A DNA stretch of 64,000 nt from Globomyces pollinis-pini (Eukaryota; Chytridiomycota; Chytridiomycetes; Rhizophydiales; Globomycetaceae): positions 1 through 64,000 of the forward strand of contig MU621141.1 of assembly GCA_025399215.1 (NCBI GenBank), in the 5' to 3' direction. The position numbers and the translations under genes are program-made. The notes under the pieces are model-generated. The model had not been told where the DNA came from, searched no databases, and saw only the letters and a list, made by a program, of their open reading frames with translations. Within the stretch, counting starts at the first letter, position 1. Each line of letters begins with the position of its first letter. Below, piece by piece: positions 1-11,723 of this stretch.

Positions 1-1161
1 TTGTATTAAACAATCAAGTATTATTCCTTGGCTTATATTCGACAACTTGGTCACTTTGTTGCGTTTAGTCAAGAATCCTTTACAGTATATTGCAAATAAA
101 CAACTTTATGCGAATGGTTCTAATTGGACTAATCCTGTGGATTTTTCGGATTCTTGGATCAGATACTTTTCTCCTAGATTCCTATTATGCCAAAGTACTT
201 AATTCATCCTTAATTGTAGTGAGACTCTACACTGTTGCTGATTGGTTGACTTATTTCTCTTGGATACTAGGAGCTTGGGCCGTTCATCCTCCATCTGATG
301 TTTGTGAGGCTAATTTTGTGGTTCAAGCTGGTTACTTTGAAATTTCATTTTCTACATTTGTTTATGTCTTTTGTATTGCAGTTTATGTCATTTCTTTTAG
401 TATATACAGAACCTCAAAAGGAAGATGTTTACCAGGCTATGAAATTAAAAATGATGGTATGTAATATTATAAGACTCATTATAGATTGGCCGGCCAGTTG
501 TCCATCGATATATTTTGACAGAACACAATGGAGACAACCTGGTGAATCATTGGTCGATTATAGACAACGAGTTGTGGATGATTTTAATTCCAGAAATATT
601 GTTCGCACCCAACCTAATGATATTGAACTAATGAGAACGGATGATTGTCGATTAACTCAAACAGAATTAGATACTTTGAAAATTCTAACGTTCACATGTC
701 ATGAAGTACGACGAAAACCATCGGTACGATCAATAGTTTCCTTGCAACAGAAACCAAAAATTACAAGACCGAAATCGATTCGTAATTCATCAATCGATTC
801 AAAGCGTCGAATTAGTAGTGAAGCCTTTGGGAAGACAGCAAATGAATCTAGCTCATATGGATATCAAACAGTGATGACAGAAGCAGAATCAGTGGTGGTT
901 GTAAAATTGAATGAAGCAAATGCTGAGGAAGGACATGGGGAACGCACAACAGATGAAGTTTGTGCGCTCTGTTTGGAAGATTATGAAGAAGGGGATGTTT
1001 TACGAGAATTACATTGTAATCATCGGTATCATGCGGAATGTGTAGATTCCTGGCTGATAGGTAATAAGAGGACCTGTCCAGTGTGTAATGCAGATGCTTG
1101 TGGAAGAGTTGCAGTACCAGTTGATAGTGCTTCAGATGCTCAACCATCTGCTGAAGTATGA
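1..1161 (+). CDS. RING-H2 membrane protein, 5' end outside window
   Basis: Probable membrane-anchored E3 ubiquitin ligase. Its start lies left of the window. Three exons fit if introns 195-219 (25 nt) and 457-484 (28 nt) are removed. The joined protein then aligns without gaps around both junctions to the complete paralogue at 13210-14553. Hydrophobic segments (around RLYTVADWLTYFSWIL and the FVYVFCIAVYVISF stretch) precede a conserved cytosolic block (WPASCPSIYFDRTQW) and a C-terminal RING-H2 with CALC, CNHRYHAEC and CPVC as the zinc ligands. The RING is nearly identical to that of the paralogue, while the linker before it has diverged. Ligase activity is inferred from the RING; substrate and membrane are unknown. 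The stop at 1159-1161 is clear. Confidence 0.85.
195..219 (+). other. 25-nt intron in RING gene
   Basis: The sequence starts gtactt and ends attgtag. Removing it converts an exon in frame 2 (..FSPRFLLCQ) and one in frame 3 (RLYTVADW..) into one reading frame whose length matches the intronless paralogue exactly (..FGPALHLGN / LYLYTVIDW..). It is a well-supported example of the very short introns of this genome. Confidence 0.85.
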
Positions 1162-1495
1162 TGATTTTGAGAAAGCATTACGGTTTTCTGAATCTAGTTT
1201 ATTGCTCATAATTTTATTTCAAATCCACTCGAATTCTATTAATAATATAATTTAATTCCAGTAGTATTATGAAGCACACTTGAATGATTAAACAACAACA
1301 GTAGATTGAATGAAATACAAATTGCAACCTACTATTCTAATGCCTGCTATCAATAGTTCATTCAAATGAATTAGACAAATCAAATTAATTTCAAAGGTCA
1401 AGATAACGTTTTTTTAAGAATTATCAAAAATGAAATGCGTTTTGATGACCGTTTTCAGATTTGATTAGGCAACAAGTTTTCCAAAACTATTTGGT
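1162..1495. other. Intergenic, no gene seen
   Basis: AT-rich spacer between the RING gene and the inositol phosphatase gene. It must hold the 3' end of the first and the promoter of the second. I see no ORF, RNA gene or clear repeat. Confidence 0.6.
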
Positions 1496-4400
1496 ATGAA
1501 TCCATTCGGAGATGAATACGAAGAGAAAACACACTCTGATAATGGAATCGAACAGGATACGTCAAAGTCAGATGCTAGCAGTATATAGATTCCTTTTGAA
1601 CTAATCAATATTAGAAAACAAAGCTCCAGTACCTTTAAAACCAACTTTCCTTAGAGTATCATCTTTCACTAGTCCTGAACGTTCCTTGTCAGTTCATGAA
1701 AATCCTCATAGAAGAACAAACTCATCTGCTGATAGAATGTTAGCAGAAGCCCAAGCTAGATTGGCAATCAGATCGCCTGGCTCCCAAACTACATTCCAAA
1801 GAGTTAAACCAAATGCTTTAGGAAAGGGATTTAGTTTTACGGATCCTGATAAAATTATACAGAAACAAGCCAGTAATGAACAAAATCCATTCGATGATCC
1901 GGATCCATTTGACATATCCCCATATTCTTCTTCTTCTTCTATAGCCGATAATACTGAATCCCCACCAGCCAGAAAATTAACTATGGATACTCGCGTTAGC
2001 TCTAGTCCTATGTTGACGCCAACCCCAAAAGCAGATGAAAATCCATTTGAAAGTCCTCGATCAACTAATTTACCTCCAAGGTTACCCCCTAGACCAGCAA
2101 TGCCAACAATTATTGCCTCTAATTTTGTTGGCAATATGAATACATTTGCTAGGGCTCAATCATCGACAGAATCAACTCGAACATTAGAGCGTCCAATGTC
2201 ACCTCGTAAAGATTTTCAAACGGGATCTTATACGCCATCTTTACCAGATCGTCCTAAACGTTTATCATCCTTTGAATCGCCTATAGATACCAGAACTTTA
2301 CGAATGCGACCTACATTAGAAACGCCTGATACGTCTGAAGTATTCCGTGGACTTCCGCTGACTGAAAATCAAAATGCAAATGATATATTCCACAAAGGTC
2401 CATTTAAATCATTTTCAGTATCAGGAAATTATTGTGTTACTGGAAGTCAAAATGTTTGTTTTTGCAATTGCTAATGTTAGGTTCGAATCTGGTATGCTCC
2501 TACCGCAGAGAACAAGTCAACGATTGCATTGAATATCGAAGTAACTGCAACTAGTTTCGTCTCTGCCTCAGATATTTCCTACGATGGTGTTTTAGTATGG
2601 GTCGCAGTGGATAAAGGAGAAATGCTTGAAATTGATACCAAAGAGAATACTGTAATGCATAAAAGTGTGGTACATAATTCAACAGTAAATGCAATAATCA
2701 AAAGTCGAAATGCGATGTTTACTTTTGATGATACCTCGTTCAGGATTTGGCGTTATGATAACCATGGTAGGATCCGATTAAGTTCCAGATCAAAATCTAT
2801 ATTATTACCAAGCAAAAAATCTTTGTTTTTAATCGTCAATGAAACTCAACTTTGGGCCAGTCATGAAAAATTACTTGAAGTATATGATATTTTCGAAGAT
2901 TCTATTTCTTCAATTGGAAAATTTGATTGTAAAATCAAAGAACATTCTAATTCACCTACATTGGGGATGATTACTACTATTGCACAACTTGCCTCACGAA
3001 AACGTGTTTTTACTGGACATGAGGATGGAAAGATTATTGTTTTCAATTCCGAAACTTTAACAAAAATACATATTATACAAGCTAGTACTTACAAAATTAC
3101 TACATTACTCGGTGTGGGTGAATATTTGTGGGCAGGTCTGGCAACTGGGAAAATTTTGATATTTGAATTGACAAATTCAGAGCAGTTAGTATTAAAAGTT
3201 GAATTTTTGGCATATGCTGGATCGGGTGTTAAAGATTTACAATTGGATGACAATTCATTAGCAATAAGGTCAACGTTACAAGTTTTCTCCTCAAATGATA
3301 GTGGACATATAAGGATATGGGATGGTTTGCTAACTCAGTACAAGCGAGGTTAGTTAATTTTATTAACCACTAGAAATCGCAATGAACTATAGAGTTGATG
3401 AATATTCTATCTATACCCCGATTAGAATTCTAATTTTGACGTATAATATTGATTCTAGGAAACCTATTGACTTAGAGGTTGGTGATCAGGCTGACAAGAC
3501 CTTCTTGCAGGATCTGGTTGCAAATAACGATGCTGATATCTACATTTTTGGTTTCCAGGAATTAATTGATTTGGAAAACGTAAGTTGATATGATTCTAAC
3601 TCTTCAAAGAAAAGCGTAAATGCCAAAACATTTTTGATTGGTGGAAAAAAATCGGCTTTGGATTCTAAAATGGATCAAAGATTGAAATTATGGCAAGAGC
3701 GGCTTTTAAGATTATTCCCATCTTCACACAATGTTGTTCATGTATCACAATTGGTGGGATTATTTCAGTGTATAATTACAAATAATTCTTTTGCCATTCG
3801 AGATTGTTCCACCAGTCAAGTTAAAACAGGTCTTAAAGGACTTCATGGAAATAAAGTAAAATCATTCCTTTTATTCATCGTAGGGAGCTATTGCTACAAG
3901 GTTTTTGATTGGAGATTCATCGTTTTGCTTTGTCAACTGTCATTTGGCTGCTCATCAAAAACAAGTATCTCAAAGGAACAATGACATTGCACAGATTCTT
4001 AAAGATGCATCTTTTCCGAAACTGGAAAATGCTGGATGGGAGCGAGGTGGTGATGGCACAATGATATTGGTTTTATATATTTATGAATTTATAGATAGGA
4101 TCATGAAAATGTCTTTTGGAATGGCGATTTAAACTATCGTATTGATCTTACAAGACATGAAGCTATGGATTGTATACATAGTAGAGACTATCAAAAGTTA
4201 TGGGTAAGTTAACACACGATTTATACTAGCAATATGATCAACTGAATAATCAAATGTTAGTCCATTCATTTGGTTTAAGGATGTTTAAAGAAGGTGAATT
4301 ATTGTTCGACCCTACTTTTAAATATGATCGTAACACTCAACGATATGATTCCTCTGAAAAAATGAGAATACCGGCTTACTGTGATCGAATTTTATGGAGA

Positions 4401-4685
4401 GGTAACCGAGTAGAGCTTTTGGCATATAATCGCCTTGAATGTAAAATAAGTGATCATAGACCAGTGTATGGATCTTTTATAGCCAAAGTTCGAAAGATAG
4501 ACGCAACGCGTTATCAAAAGGTGAAGAAAGATGTCAAAGAGAAGACTGAATGGAGATTAGAAGAGCAGAGTCGACAATCACGATTGGAATGGTTGAAAGC
4601 AACTTACAATCTAAGTATAGAAGAAGCCAAACAAAAATTACAGGAACATAATTGGGATCTACGAGCAGTATTTTCACCTTCATAG
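1496..4685 (+). CDS. Type II-like inositol polyphosphate 5-phosphatase with WD40-like N-terminal region
   Basis: Predicted to remove the 5-phosphate from phosphoinositides and/or soluble inositol phosphates, acting in membrane trafficking and signalling. The start at 1496 (MNPFGDEYEEK) is followed by a Ser/Pro-rich disordered region with NPF and PPRLPPRP motifs, then a beta-propeller-like region with WD-type strands (FRIWRYD, GHIRIWDG). The catalytic domain begins at DEYSIYTPIRILILTYNID and shows the family motifs GFQE, GNKGAIATRF, FVNCHLAAHQ, WNGDLNYRI, RIPAYCDRILW and SDHRPVYG. The C-terminus (IEEAKQKLQEHNWDLRAVF) resembles a UBA/CUE helix bundle. About eight introns of roughly 24-35 nt are needed; examples begin after SDAS, after GSQN (28 nt) and after GLHGNK. 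Domain order matches WD40-containing 5-phosphatases of filamentous fungi and plants. The catalytic call is firm; substrate preference is not known. Confidence 0.9.
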
Positions 4686-4828
4686 ATACCTATGTATCTA
4701 ATTTGTTTAATATATTACATTTGTTTAAAATTTAACTCTTTTGAACCCACTATATAATTTTCGTTTTTTCAAGTAGATTTTTTTTCAACAGTAATTTTAT
4801 CTGAATCCATTTTACCCTCACATCAACC

Positions 4829-5602
4829 ATGGCATCAGAAGAAGAACAGTTAGTGACGCTTGATATTAAAAACTATAGAATCGACGACACTATTGAAGTT
4901 ATACCACTTCGTTTTTCATGGGTCTATTGGTAGATACTTTATTCATTTTAATCTTAGGTATATGCATCGACAAGCAGGATCAAAAATCCAGGATTACAAC
5001 AATGAAATTAAGAAAATTTGTACAATAAATTCGGTATTTATCGGGATTATTGATTTTTTTTTGTTAGGTTCAAGATTTCTGGGGTGTCTATTGCATTTTA
5101 AAAAGACCTGGAGAATTGCAAAACATTAGTGACTACCATTTCTTCAAAAAATCAATCAGACCTATTTGGGAAGATAATTTACAGGGTGGAAAGTGGATTG
5201 TAAGTTTTTCAAAAGTCACTTACAAAATCTTAGATTCGTTTGAAGAAAGGAATATCATCACGTTACTGGGAAGACCTAGTAAGATTGAAAATCAAAGAAT
5301 CTAACCGATTTTTAGTTATTGGCAATACTAGGGGATCAATTTGATGTTGGTGATGAAATATGTGGGGCTGTGATTTCAATAAGACAAAATGAGGATATTC
5401 TATCACTATGGAATAAAACTTCCGATGATGGTAGAACAAACATGCGAATTCGGTAAAATCTCAAATTCATATTTAATGATTTTGTAGAGATACAATGAAA
5501 CGAGTACTTGATTTACCTGCCAATTGTGTTATAGAATATAAAGCACACAAAGCTGCCATTACGGATAACTCGAGTTTTAGAAACACTGAAACATATCGAT
5601 AA
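4829..5602 (+). CDS. Translation initiation factor eIF4E, class II (4EHP-like)
   Basis: mRNA cap-binding protein. Six exons join through short introns to give a protein of about 200 residues starting MASEEEQLVTLDIKNYRIDD. Family blocks are clear: SWVYWYMHR, INSVQDFWGVYCILKRP, HFFKKSIRPIWEDN, GGKWI, WEDLLLAILGDQFDVGDEIC, and the C-terminal DTMKRVLDLPANCVIEYKAH. The first cap-stacking Trp of classical eIF4E is replaced by Tyr (in IQDYNNEI), the hallmark of class II/4EHP proteins, while the second (PIWED) is kept. The factor is likely a translational modulator or alternative initiation factor rather than the main eIF4E. The gene starts 143 bp after the phosphatase stop, on the same strand. Confidence 0.92.
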
Positions 5603-5801
5603 CGGCGAAGGATGTAGTATTGACACGCAATATTCAATAAATTCGATTGCGATTACTCTACTTGTACCTTGAGTCTTTGATGTTTGGTTTGATATACCCG
5701 TTACTCATGCAAACCCCTTGAAATGAAGATAAATCCGTAAAAAAAAGCATTCATATATTTATTAGCTAACTTGAATGATTGATGACAGTTAAGAACGGTG
5801 C

Positions 5802-6742
5802 TTAAATTCGATAGACTTCCATAGTTTGCTTCCAAAATTGAGTACCACGATGCTTTGATTCCCATTCTTGAAACTTTTGGCCGATTTCTGCCCTAGCAGC
5901 TGTTTTCCAATTATCTCGTAATCGTGACCAATTTCGTTGTACTCTGGTTTGCTCTGGGGATGCTGCCGCTGATTCTGTTTTATCATTTGCGTTCCCATCT
6001 TGATATACTCGCGCTTTGATGGATGGATCCAGAGTTTCCAAAAACGCTAATGCTTTATCGGCATTTCTAATAGAAATTAAAAGTTATAAATATGATTTAC
6101 ACCATGGAAAACAATAATGTCCCCTCACCCTCCGGTGCTCTTGGAGGTAGATGAAGTGAAGAAGCATTTGAATCGATACTTGATCTTCGAGAAGTGGTAT
6201 CAGAAGATGCAATCCTTTCAACGTCTCCAACTCTATATGATGAGTGGAAACGTAAGGTGGTTACCTATACATCCCTTTTAACCCTGTATTCATATTCGTT
6301 CCTAAGCATAAACCGTCTGAAAACATCTATACAGTTAGTAACTACAAATTACCATTTGCATTTGTAAAGTATCCCCAACTCTGATTTTTAACTCATCCTT
6401 CTTTGTAGGAAATGATTCCTTAATACATACAAACATAACTCCCTCTATTTGATCTGTTTCTTTTTCGTCTTGAGAGAAACTAGGACTTTCTTCCTCTTGT
6501 TGGGCCAATTCCAATTCCTGCGTAAATGATCCTTCATTAAATGAAGAAGTATCCCAATCTGGGATTGATTTCCGAATAGGTTCAGAATCCGAAGGATTTT
6601 CCAAGTTCTTGTACTTTCCTTTGTTCTTTCGACGATTGGCTTTAGTGATTCGACGATATATGATATAAATCAACGTTAGACTGATGATCCCAATGGCGAC
6701 TCCCATCACTGATGCTATTACTAGCGTTGTTGTCCCGTCCAT
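5802..6742 (-). CDS. Single-pass membrane protein with SH3 domain
   Basis: From ATG at 6742 the protein has a very short N-terminus (MDGTTT), one transmembrane helix (LVIASVMGVAIGIISLTLIY), a basic stop-transfer stretch (RRITKANRRKNKGKYK), an acidic Ser/Glu linker, then an SH3 domain split by introns: FVCIKESFPTKKDELKIRVGD, LQMQ, and after a 26-nt intron DGLCLGTNMNTGLKGMY. Further introns lead to a Pro-rich piece (LPPRAPEGEG) and a C-terminal helix (NADKALAFLETLDPSIKARV...) ending at 5802. Small membrane-anchored SH3 proteins with this layout occur in fungi and usually recruit actin or polarity factors to the membrane. That role is inference. The topology, with a 6-residue outside end, is unusual but read directly. 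Confidence 0.75.
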
Positions 6743-7234
6743 GAGTTTCCAGTTTCTAAACAATTCTCTTTTGACTCTTTGACTCAGCCAACTATCTCAG
6801 CCGTGAAATGAAGACACCGACACAAAAAAATTAAGATTGGAAAGATGGGACTGATGGATAGATGGATAAGAAATATTAATCTGGAATTCATATTGTATGC
6901 AACTAGTTCTTTCCTATTCTAAAGATGTTGTCATGGTTCATAAGTAATTGAGTGCTTCTTCAAAGCTTTGAGAATAGCATACTCGAATATATCCAGTTTT
7001 ATATTCGATCTGTGAATCATTGGATGGTATTACCATCCAATGGATCATCATCGTGTAAGGAACTGAATGTCTTATTAATGACAAACTATGTATTTTAGAG
7101 GAAGTATATTAATCATTGAGAAACTGCTTGATATGGGCATTAGATTAATCTGACCTTGGTTTCCTTGTTTATTTATCAGTGTCATTGTCTCAAACCTGTC
7201 GGTTTCCCAATTACAATTCATTCACTTAGCATCA
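6743..7234. promoter_or_regulatory. Divergent promoter region
   Basis: A 492-bp spacer between the minus-strand SH3 gene and the plus-strand FHA gene, so it must drive both. It contains a small palindromic stretch (attggatggtattaccatccaat, split here as ATTGGATGG/CCATCCAAT around 7018-7040) that could bind a dimeric regulator. No coding sequence is visible. Confidence 0.45.
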
Positions 7235-10200
7235 ATGAATCATGATCAAAAGAACGCAGTTCTAAAGACTGCATTTGATCAATTCAATAATGAAGTAGCG
7301 CATCTAGTGATCGTGTTTAAATCTCAAGTTGCTTTAGAAAATGATAAGGCAAAAGGAATTCAAATTACAGAGAATAGTCAAAACATCAGGAAATCAATCC
7401 TAGCAGACTGGAATAATATTCATAGCATGTACACCCTTATATTGTCAAATGCTGAACTGGACAGTAAAAGCTCAGACACTGCAGAAGTTCTACAACCAAT
7501 TCAAACCATTTTGAACAAATTAGCACATAATGAGTCTCGATTTAAAGATCACGAATTTCAATTTCCATACCTGGTAGCAAAGTTATTGGGAAAGGTCAAA
7601 TCTGTGATGCAAAAATATGCCATCATCAACAACCCAAATATGAATGGCAATCTACAATCCTCAAATAATAACAATGGACCCATATCTACAGCCAATGTTA
7701 AGCATGCAGCTAAAAAATTCGAAAAAGTAGCTGAATCTGTTGCAGAATCTAATTTGAAACTAAAAAGAGCTCAAACGAAAGCAACTGCAAAGGTAAGATT
7801 GCTAATGATTCTGAAAATTAGCCATCTAATGGAGATCATGAGTCTAAGAATAATACTCAACAAGTATCTCAACTCATAGATTAATGTTAGGAACGTGAAG
7901 TATTATTGTCACCAAACACATTTCAGAGTATGTTGGAAGACTTGGAGATCAGCAAGGCAAAAACTATAAAGAAGCAATTGAATGTACAATTAAAATCAAG
8001 CATCAGTTCAAAATCACATTCAAAAGCGGATTCAAATGTCAGTACTATTGAAAGTTTGTTGGAAGATAATAAAAGCATCGAGGTTCCAGCTTCTAACAAG
8101 TTGGCAAATCAAAACTTGGATACCCTACTAACAGATTTATCACAATTTAAAGTTGGATCGATGGAGTTCAATTCGGTTTTACAAGATGACTTTGAGGAGC
8201 CTATGCGAAACAAATATACAACCGAAAAATTACCATTAAAAGTCGAGATTAAACAGCATATAGATGCTCTTTCCCATGAGCCAAATTACAATACTGATGA
8301 TAAGAACTCAATCAATCAACCTGTACCTGATCAAGTTACTACCACTATAAAACAGAACGAATTAGCAATATCAACATCAGCATTAAAAATTGACGACTTG
8401 GTAAGTGAAGAACTGAATTTAAACATGCAGAATTCTACCAAACGAAAAACCTGTCGCACTCCAGTATCTCCAAACGATGAAAACCCTTTCAGAGGAGGAA
8501 CGTTTCAGGCTTCTCCGGTATCTTCTTTAGATCAAAAAGCAACTCCTGTTCGAGCGGCAAGTTTAAGGATACAGAGACCAAAACCCGACAAAATAGAAGG
8601 ACCTCGATCAGCTGATACAGCTGGTAGCCATAACTCGGTACTACCTATTAAGGCATCTGTGAAACTTTTTGCTGGAACGAATAATGCTATTCCAGAAGAG
8701 TCTCAACAGAACTTGCAGAGTTCTTCAAATCAAATAATCATGCCCAGATTTAGTCAAACGAAACCTCAGATCGAATCATCTAGAGTAGATCATCCTGATA
8801 AAAGTAAAACGCCAGTTTTATTGATTGATCAAACTACCAATAATGAAAGTCAATCAAAATCGCCAAAGATCGCATTTCAAATCGAGCAAGAACCTCACTC
8901 TAAGCCAAGAAATTCTGCAATTCAAAAGGTACTCAAAGTTGATGAGGACAAAGGAATGAGTAGAATTGGATCCGCGGACTCTTTTAAAACCATAATAAGA
9001 TTAGACAATCCCACAAACGATTACCTTGATGAGAGCAAATCAATGGAATCTCAAGATAGCAAAGTAGATGATGATCAAAAGATTGAAACCTCTGTTATAG
9101 ATAAACCAACAGGGTTGTCCATACTTGACAACTACGAAAATGACGATTCAGTTAACCAAGAGCTAAATAGCGCACTTTACACTAGCCCAAACATTACCAG
9201 CCCAATGGAACTCTCTGCTTTTGGATCAAAGTATACAGCAGAACATGTAGAAAACTATCTTCCTAGTCTCTCATTAGGCACACAAATGAATCTGGACTTT
9301 CAAAACAATATGGATATGCCTAGTTTACAAAGGCCAAATACTCTAAAAAGAGCTGATCTTTCAAAACCAAAACCACTAGATGTTCAAACAAATTTAACCT
9401 TTGAAATCACACCTTCAGTTATGAATGGATCCACAATCGATTCCACTTTTAAGGCGAATGCAGATAATTCAGTAACCAGTCCGGTCCCCAAAGTTAACCG
9501 ATCTACGAAACCAATGAAAGGAAACTCACAGGATACTGATGAATTGGCAAAATTAAAACGAGTAAAATTATTTCTCAGTTTTAACGTTGTTAGTTGACAT
9601 TCCAAGTGGCCCAAAGACGTCAAGATATTGCATCCGTTGTATTCACTGATAAAGACTATCTCCTCAACATACTATCAACGTTTGGTACAAACAGTAATGC
9701 TTTGGTAGACAATGACGAAGATGATGAAAACATGACTAATTTGATTGCCAAACAGTTGGTAGAGATTCCAAATCCAAGCAAAGAACAACTGGTTTCTGAA
9801 TCAAAGAAAAACGAGCAGCCAGTAAACTACAACAAAACTATGAAGCCCACAGAATCCATTACTGCAACTACAGCGGTAGATGCGAGATTACAAGAAAGAA
9901 TGTCACTTTTGAATAATCGAGCAATGGGTAAACCGGCTCCACCTGGACCACCTCCTCGTAATCCATTAGATGTACAAAAGGGAACAACCGATAATCTGGC
10001 CACTCATCATACCATCAAGAGTAACACTCCTATTCCCATTGGAGTACCAAAAAGCAAAACCAACAAACCGGAAAATAATGCAGGGGAAACGCTTGAAGAT
10101 ACAGTTACAATGGGAGTCAGTCAATCTAAGGTGTTTGATCCTGAAAGATCTAATTTCCAATATTTTACCCATGAACTATATGAAGAGCGAGATGAAGTAT

Positions 10201-10747
10201 CTTATATCCCAATTATCCCAACCTTTCAAGTGATGGATTCTTTCCAGTTGCTGTTGATACCGCTTAATGGGATGTTTGATATTAAAGTATTAGATTTATC
10301 TATCCCAAATCGCATGGGACGAAATAATACTACTAACCACCCTGCATTCAAGGCATTTGGAACTTTAGTAGTTTCAAGAAACCATATTGATATCTTTGCC
10401 AGAAATGAAAAAGTAATTCATTAATTGCTGCTAATGAAAGGTCTACATCAAGGATATTGGAAGTAATAGTGGAACATTTAGAAACAACGCTCGATTAAGT
10501 CAACCAGGGTTAGAAAGTCCAGATGTGGAGTTATGGACTGGTGATTACATTCAACTTGGTAAAGATTTTGTGCAGGGTGAAGAGCCATTAGATAGTAATG
10601 GGAGAATTCAAGGTATGCAATAATAGTGTTTAATTGTTATCAGCCAGAAGACGCTGTATAAAATTCCAAATTGTAATTATATCACCTGGAAAAACTATTA
10701 AGCAATGCATACAATCACAAACGTATCTTTCAATATTTAATGTATAG
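7235..10747 (+). CDS. FHA-domain protein, Far9/Far10/SLMAP-like FHA
   Basis: Large protein of roughly 1,100 residues. Five introns of about 27-32 nt are needed: after KATAK, after NNTQQ, after LAKLKR, after FARNEK, and after GRIQ. The first part is a helical domain (MNHDQKNAVLKTAFDQF...); a long Ser/Asn-rich disordered middle follows, with a Pro patch PAPPGPPPRNP. Near the C-terminus is an FHA domain: LIPLNGMFDIKVLDLSIPNR, VVSRNHIDIFAR, VYIKDIGSNSGTF and GDYIQLGKDF. The Ser-Arg-x-His and SxSGTF-type residues that bind phosphothreonine are intact. The FHA sequence resembles that of STRIPAK components Far9/Far10, but in those the FHA is N-terminal and a membrane anchor follows, so equivalence is uncertain. 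A phosphopeptide-binding adaptor is the safest description. The stop at 10745-10747 lies only 13 nt before the next start. Confidence 0.75.
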
Positions 10748-10760
10748 TATTCCAATTGAA

Positions 10761-11623
10761 ATGGCCGTGAATAAATCGGATGGTGAAGAGATCAAACCAG
10801 AGATAAAGAAACCTGTCATTGAATCACCTGAACGAAACCGAACAGGTTCTGATGTAGGGCAACCTCAATCATCCCCAAGTAATCAACAAACTTCAAAACC
10901 AGCAACTCATCTAAACAGTCCAAAACCAAGCGTTAAAGAAGTAGAATCATCCATGGCGATCAAAAATAAAGAGAGTTTGGCAAAACTTGGAATTTCTATT
11001 GACAAAGAACTATCGAATAAGCCGCTCAAGAAAGAACAATATGTACTAGCATATACCTTAGTAGGAACTAAATTCTCAAAATTCCAAATCTCAAATTCTT
11101 CTGGAACAATTATTTTGGACATAAATTTGAAACAGTGGGATGAGAAAAAGTAACAATTATATATATTAATGATGGTAGTAAAATCACGGTTCATGATTTT
11201 CGACCTTCAACGATGGGATCTTTTGATATCTACACAGAAGCCAAATTGGCAACCACAAAAAATTCATCAACTAAAGCCAAAATGTTCATTGAAAACCTAC
11301 CATGGCACGTTTTACACTCAAAAGGAACACGTATAGGTCAGTTATCATTTATAAATGATATCAAATTGGAATTGAAATCGGATGAAGCAAATTCGGATGT
11401 AACCATAACCATCACTGGGGATTTCAAACAGCAAAGGTTTATGATGGTGAAGAAATGCGCTCGTGAACAACGTATGTTTGGAGAATGTAAAGGAAAACAT
11501 TTGGCAAAGAAGACGCTAAGAGATACCAATTGGTTATGTAATTTGGAAATACAAGAAAATGAAGGTTCGATACTAGTTTTATCTGGTGTTATATTAGTAA
11601 CACTTTTAAATCCTGTTCAATAA
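10761..11623 (+). CDS. LURP-one/tubby-C-like beta-barrel protein (tentative)
   Basis: Starts at ATG 10761 (GAAATGG context); an in-frame ATG also exists at 10740 and would overlap the upstream stop. An acidic/Ser-Pro disordered N-terminus (about 100 residues) is followed by a compact beta-rich domain: YVLAYTLVGTKFSKFQISNS, then after a 29-nt intron (11150-11178) ITVHDFRPSTMGSFDIYTEA, then IGQLSFINDIKLELKSD and the C-terminal ILVLSGVILVTLLNP. The rhythm of strands and the hydrophobic last helix recall LURP-one-related/tubby-like folds that bind membrane lipids. No catalytic residues stand out. It sits 13 nt from the FHA gene on the same strand, so a single fused gene cannot be fully excluded. 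Confidence 0.5.
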
Positions 11624-11723
11624 AATATCTTTTTACCTCCATAGTTGTACTGATTGGAATTTACCAAAGGCCATCATAAAATATTTCCTATACTGATTTG
11701 AACGTATATATATTAAATTCAAA

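Noticed and set aside
2475..2500. GGTTCGAATC resembling a tRNA B box
   Set aside because: It lies at an exon start of the phosphatase gene and no matching A box or cloverleaf is visible.
4254..4685. Separate gene for the last phosphatase ORF
   Set aside because: It contains the last catalytic motifs (RIPAYCDRILW, SDHRPVYG) and is joined to upstream exons by short introns.
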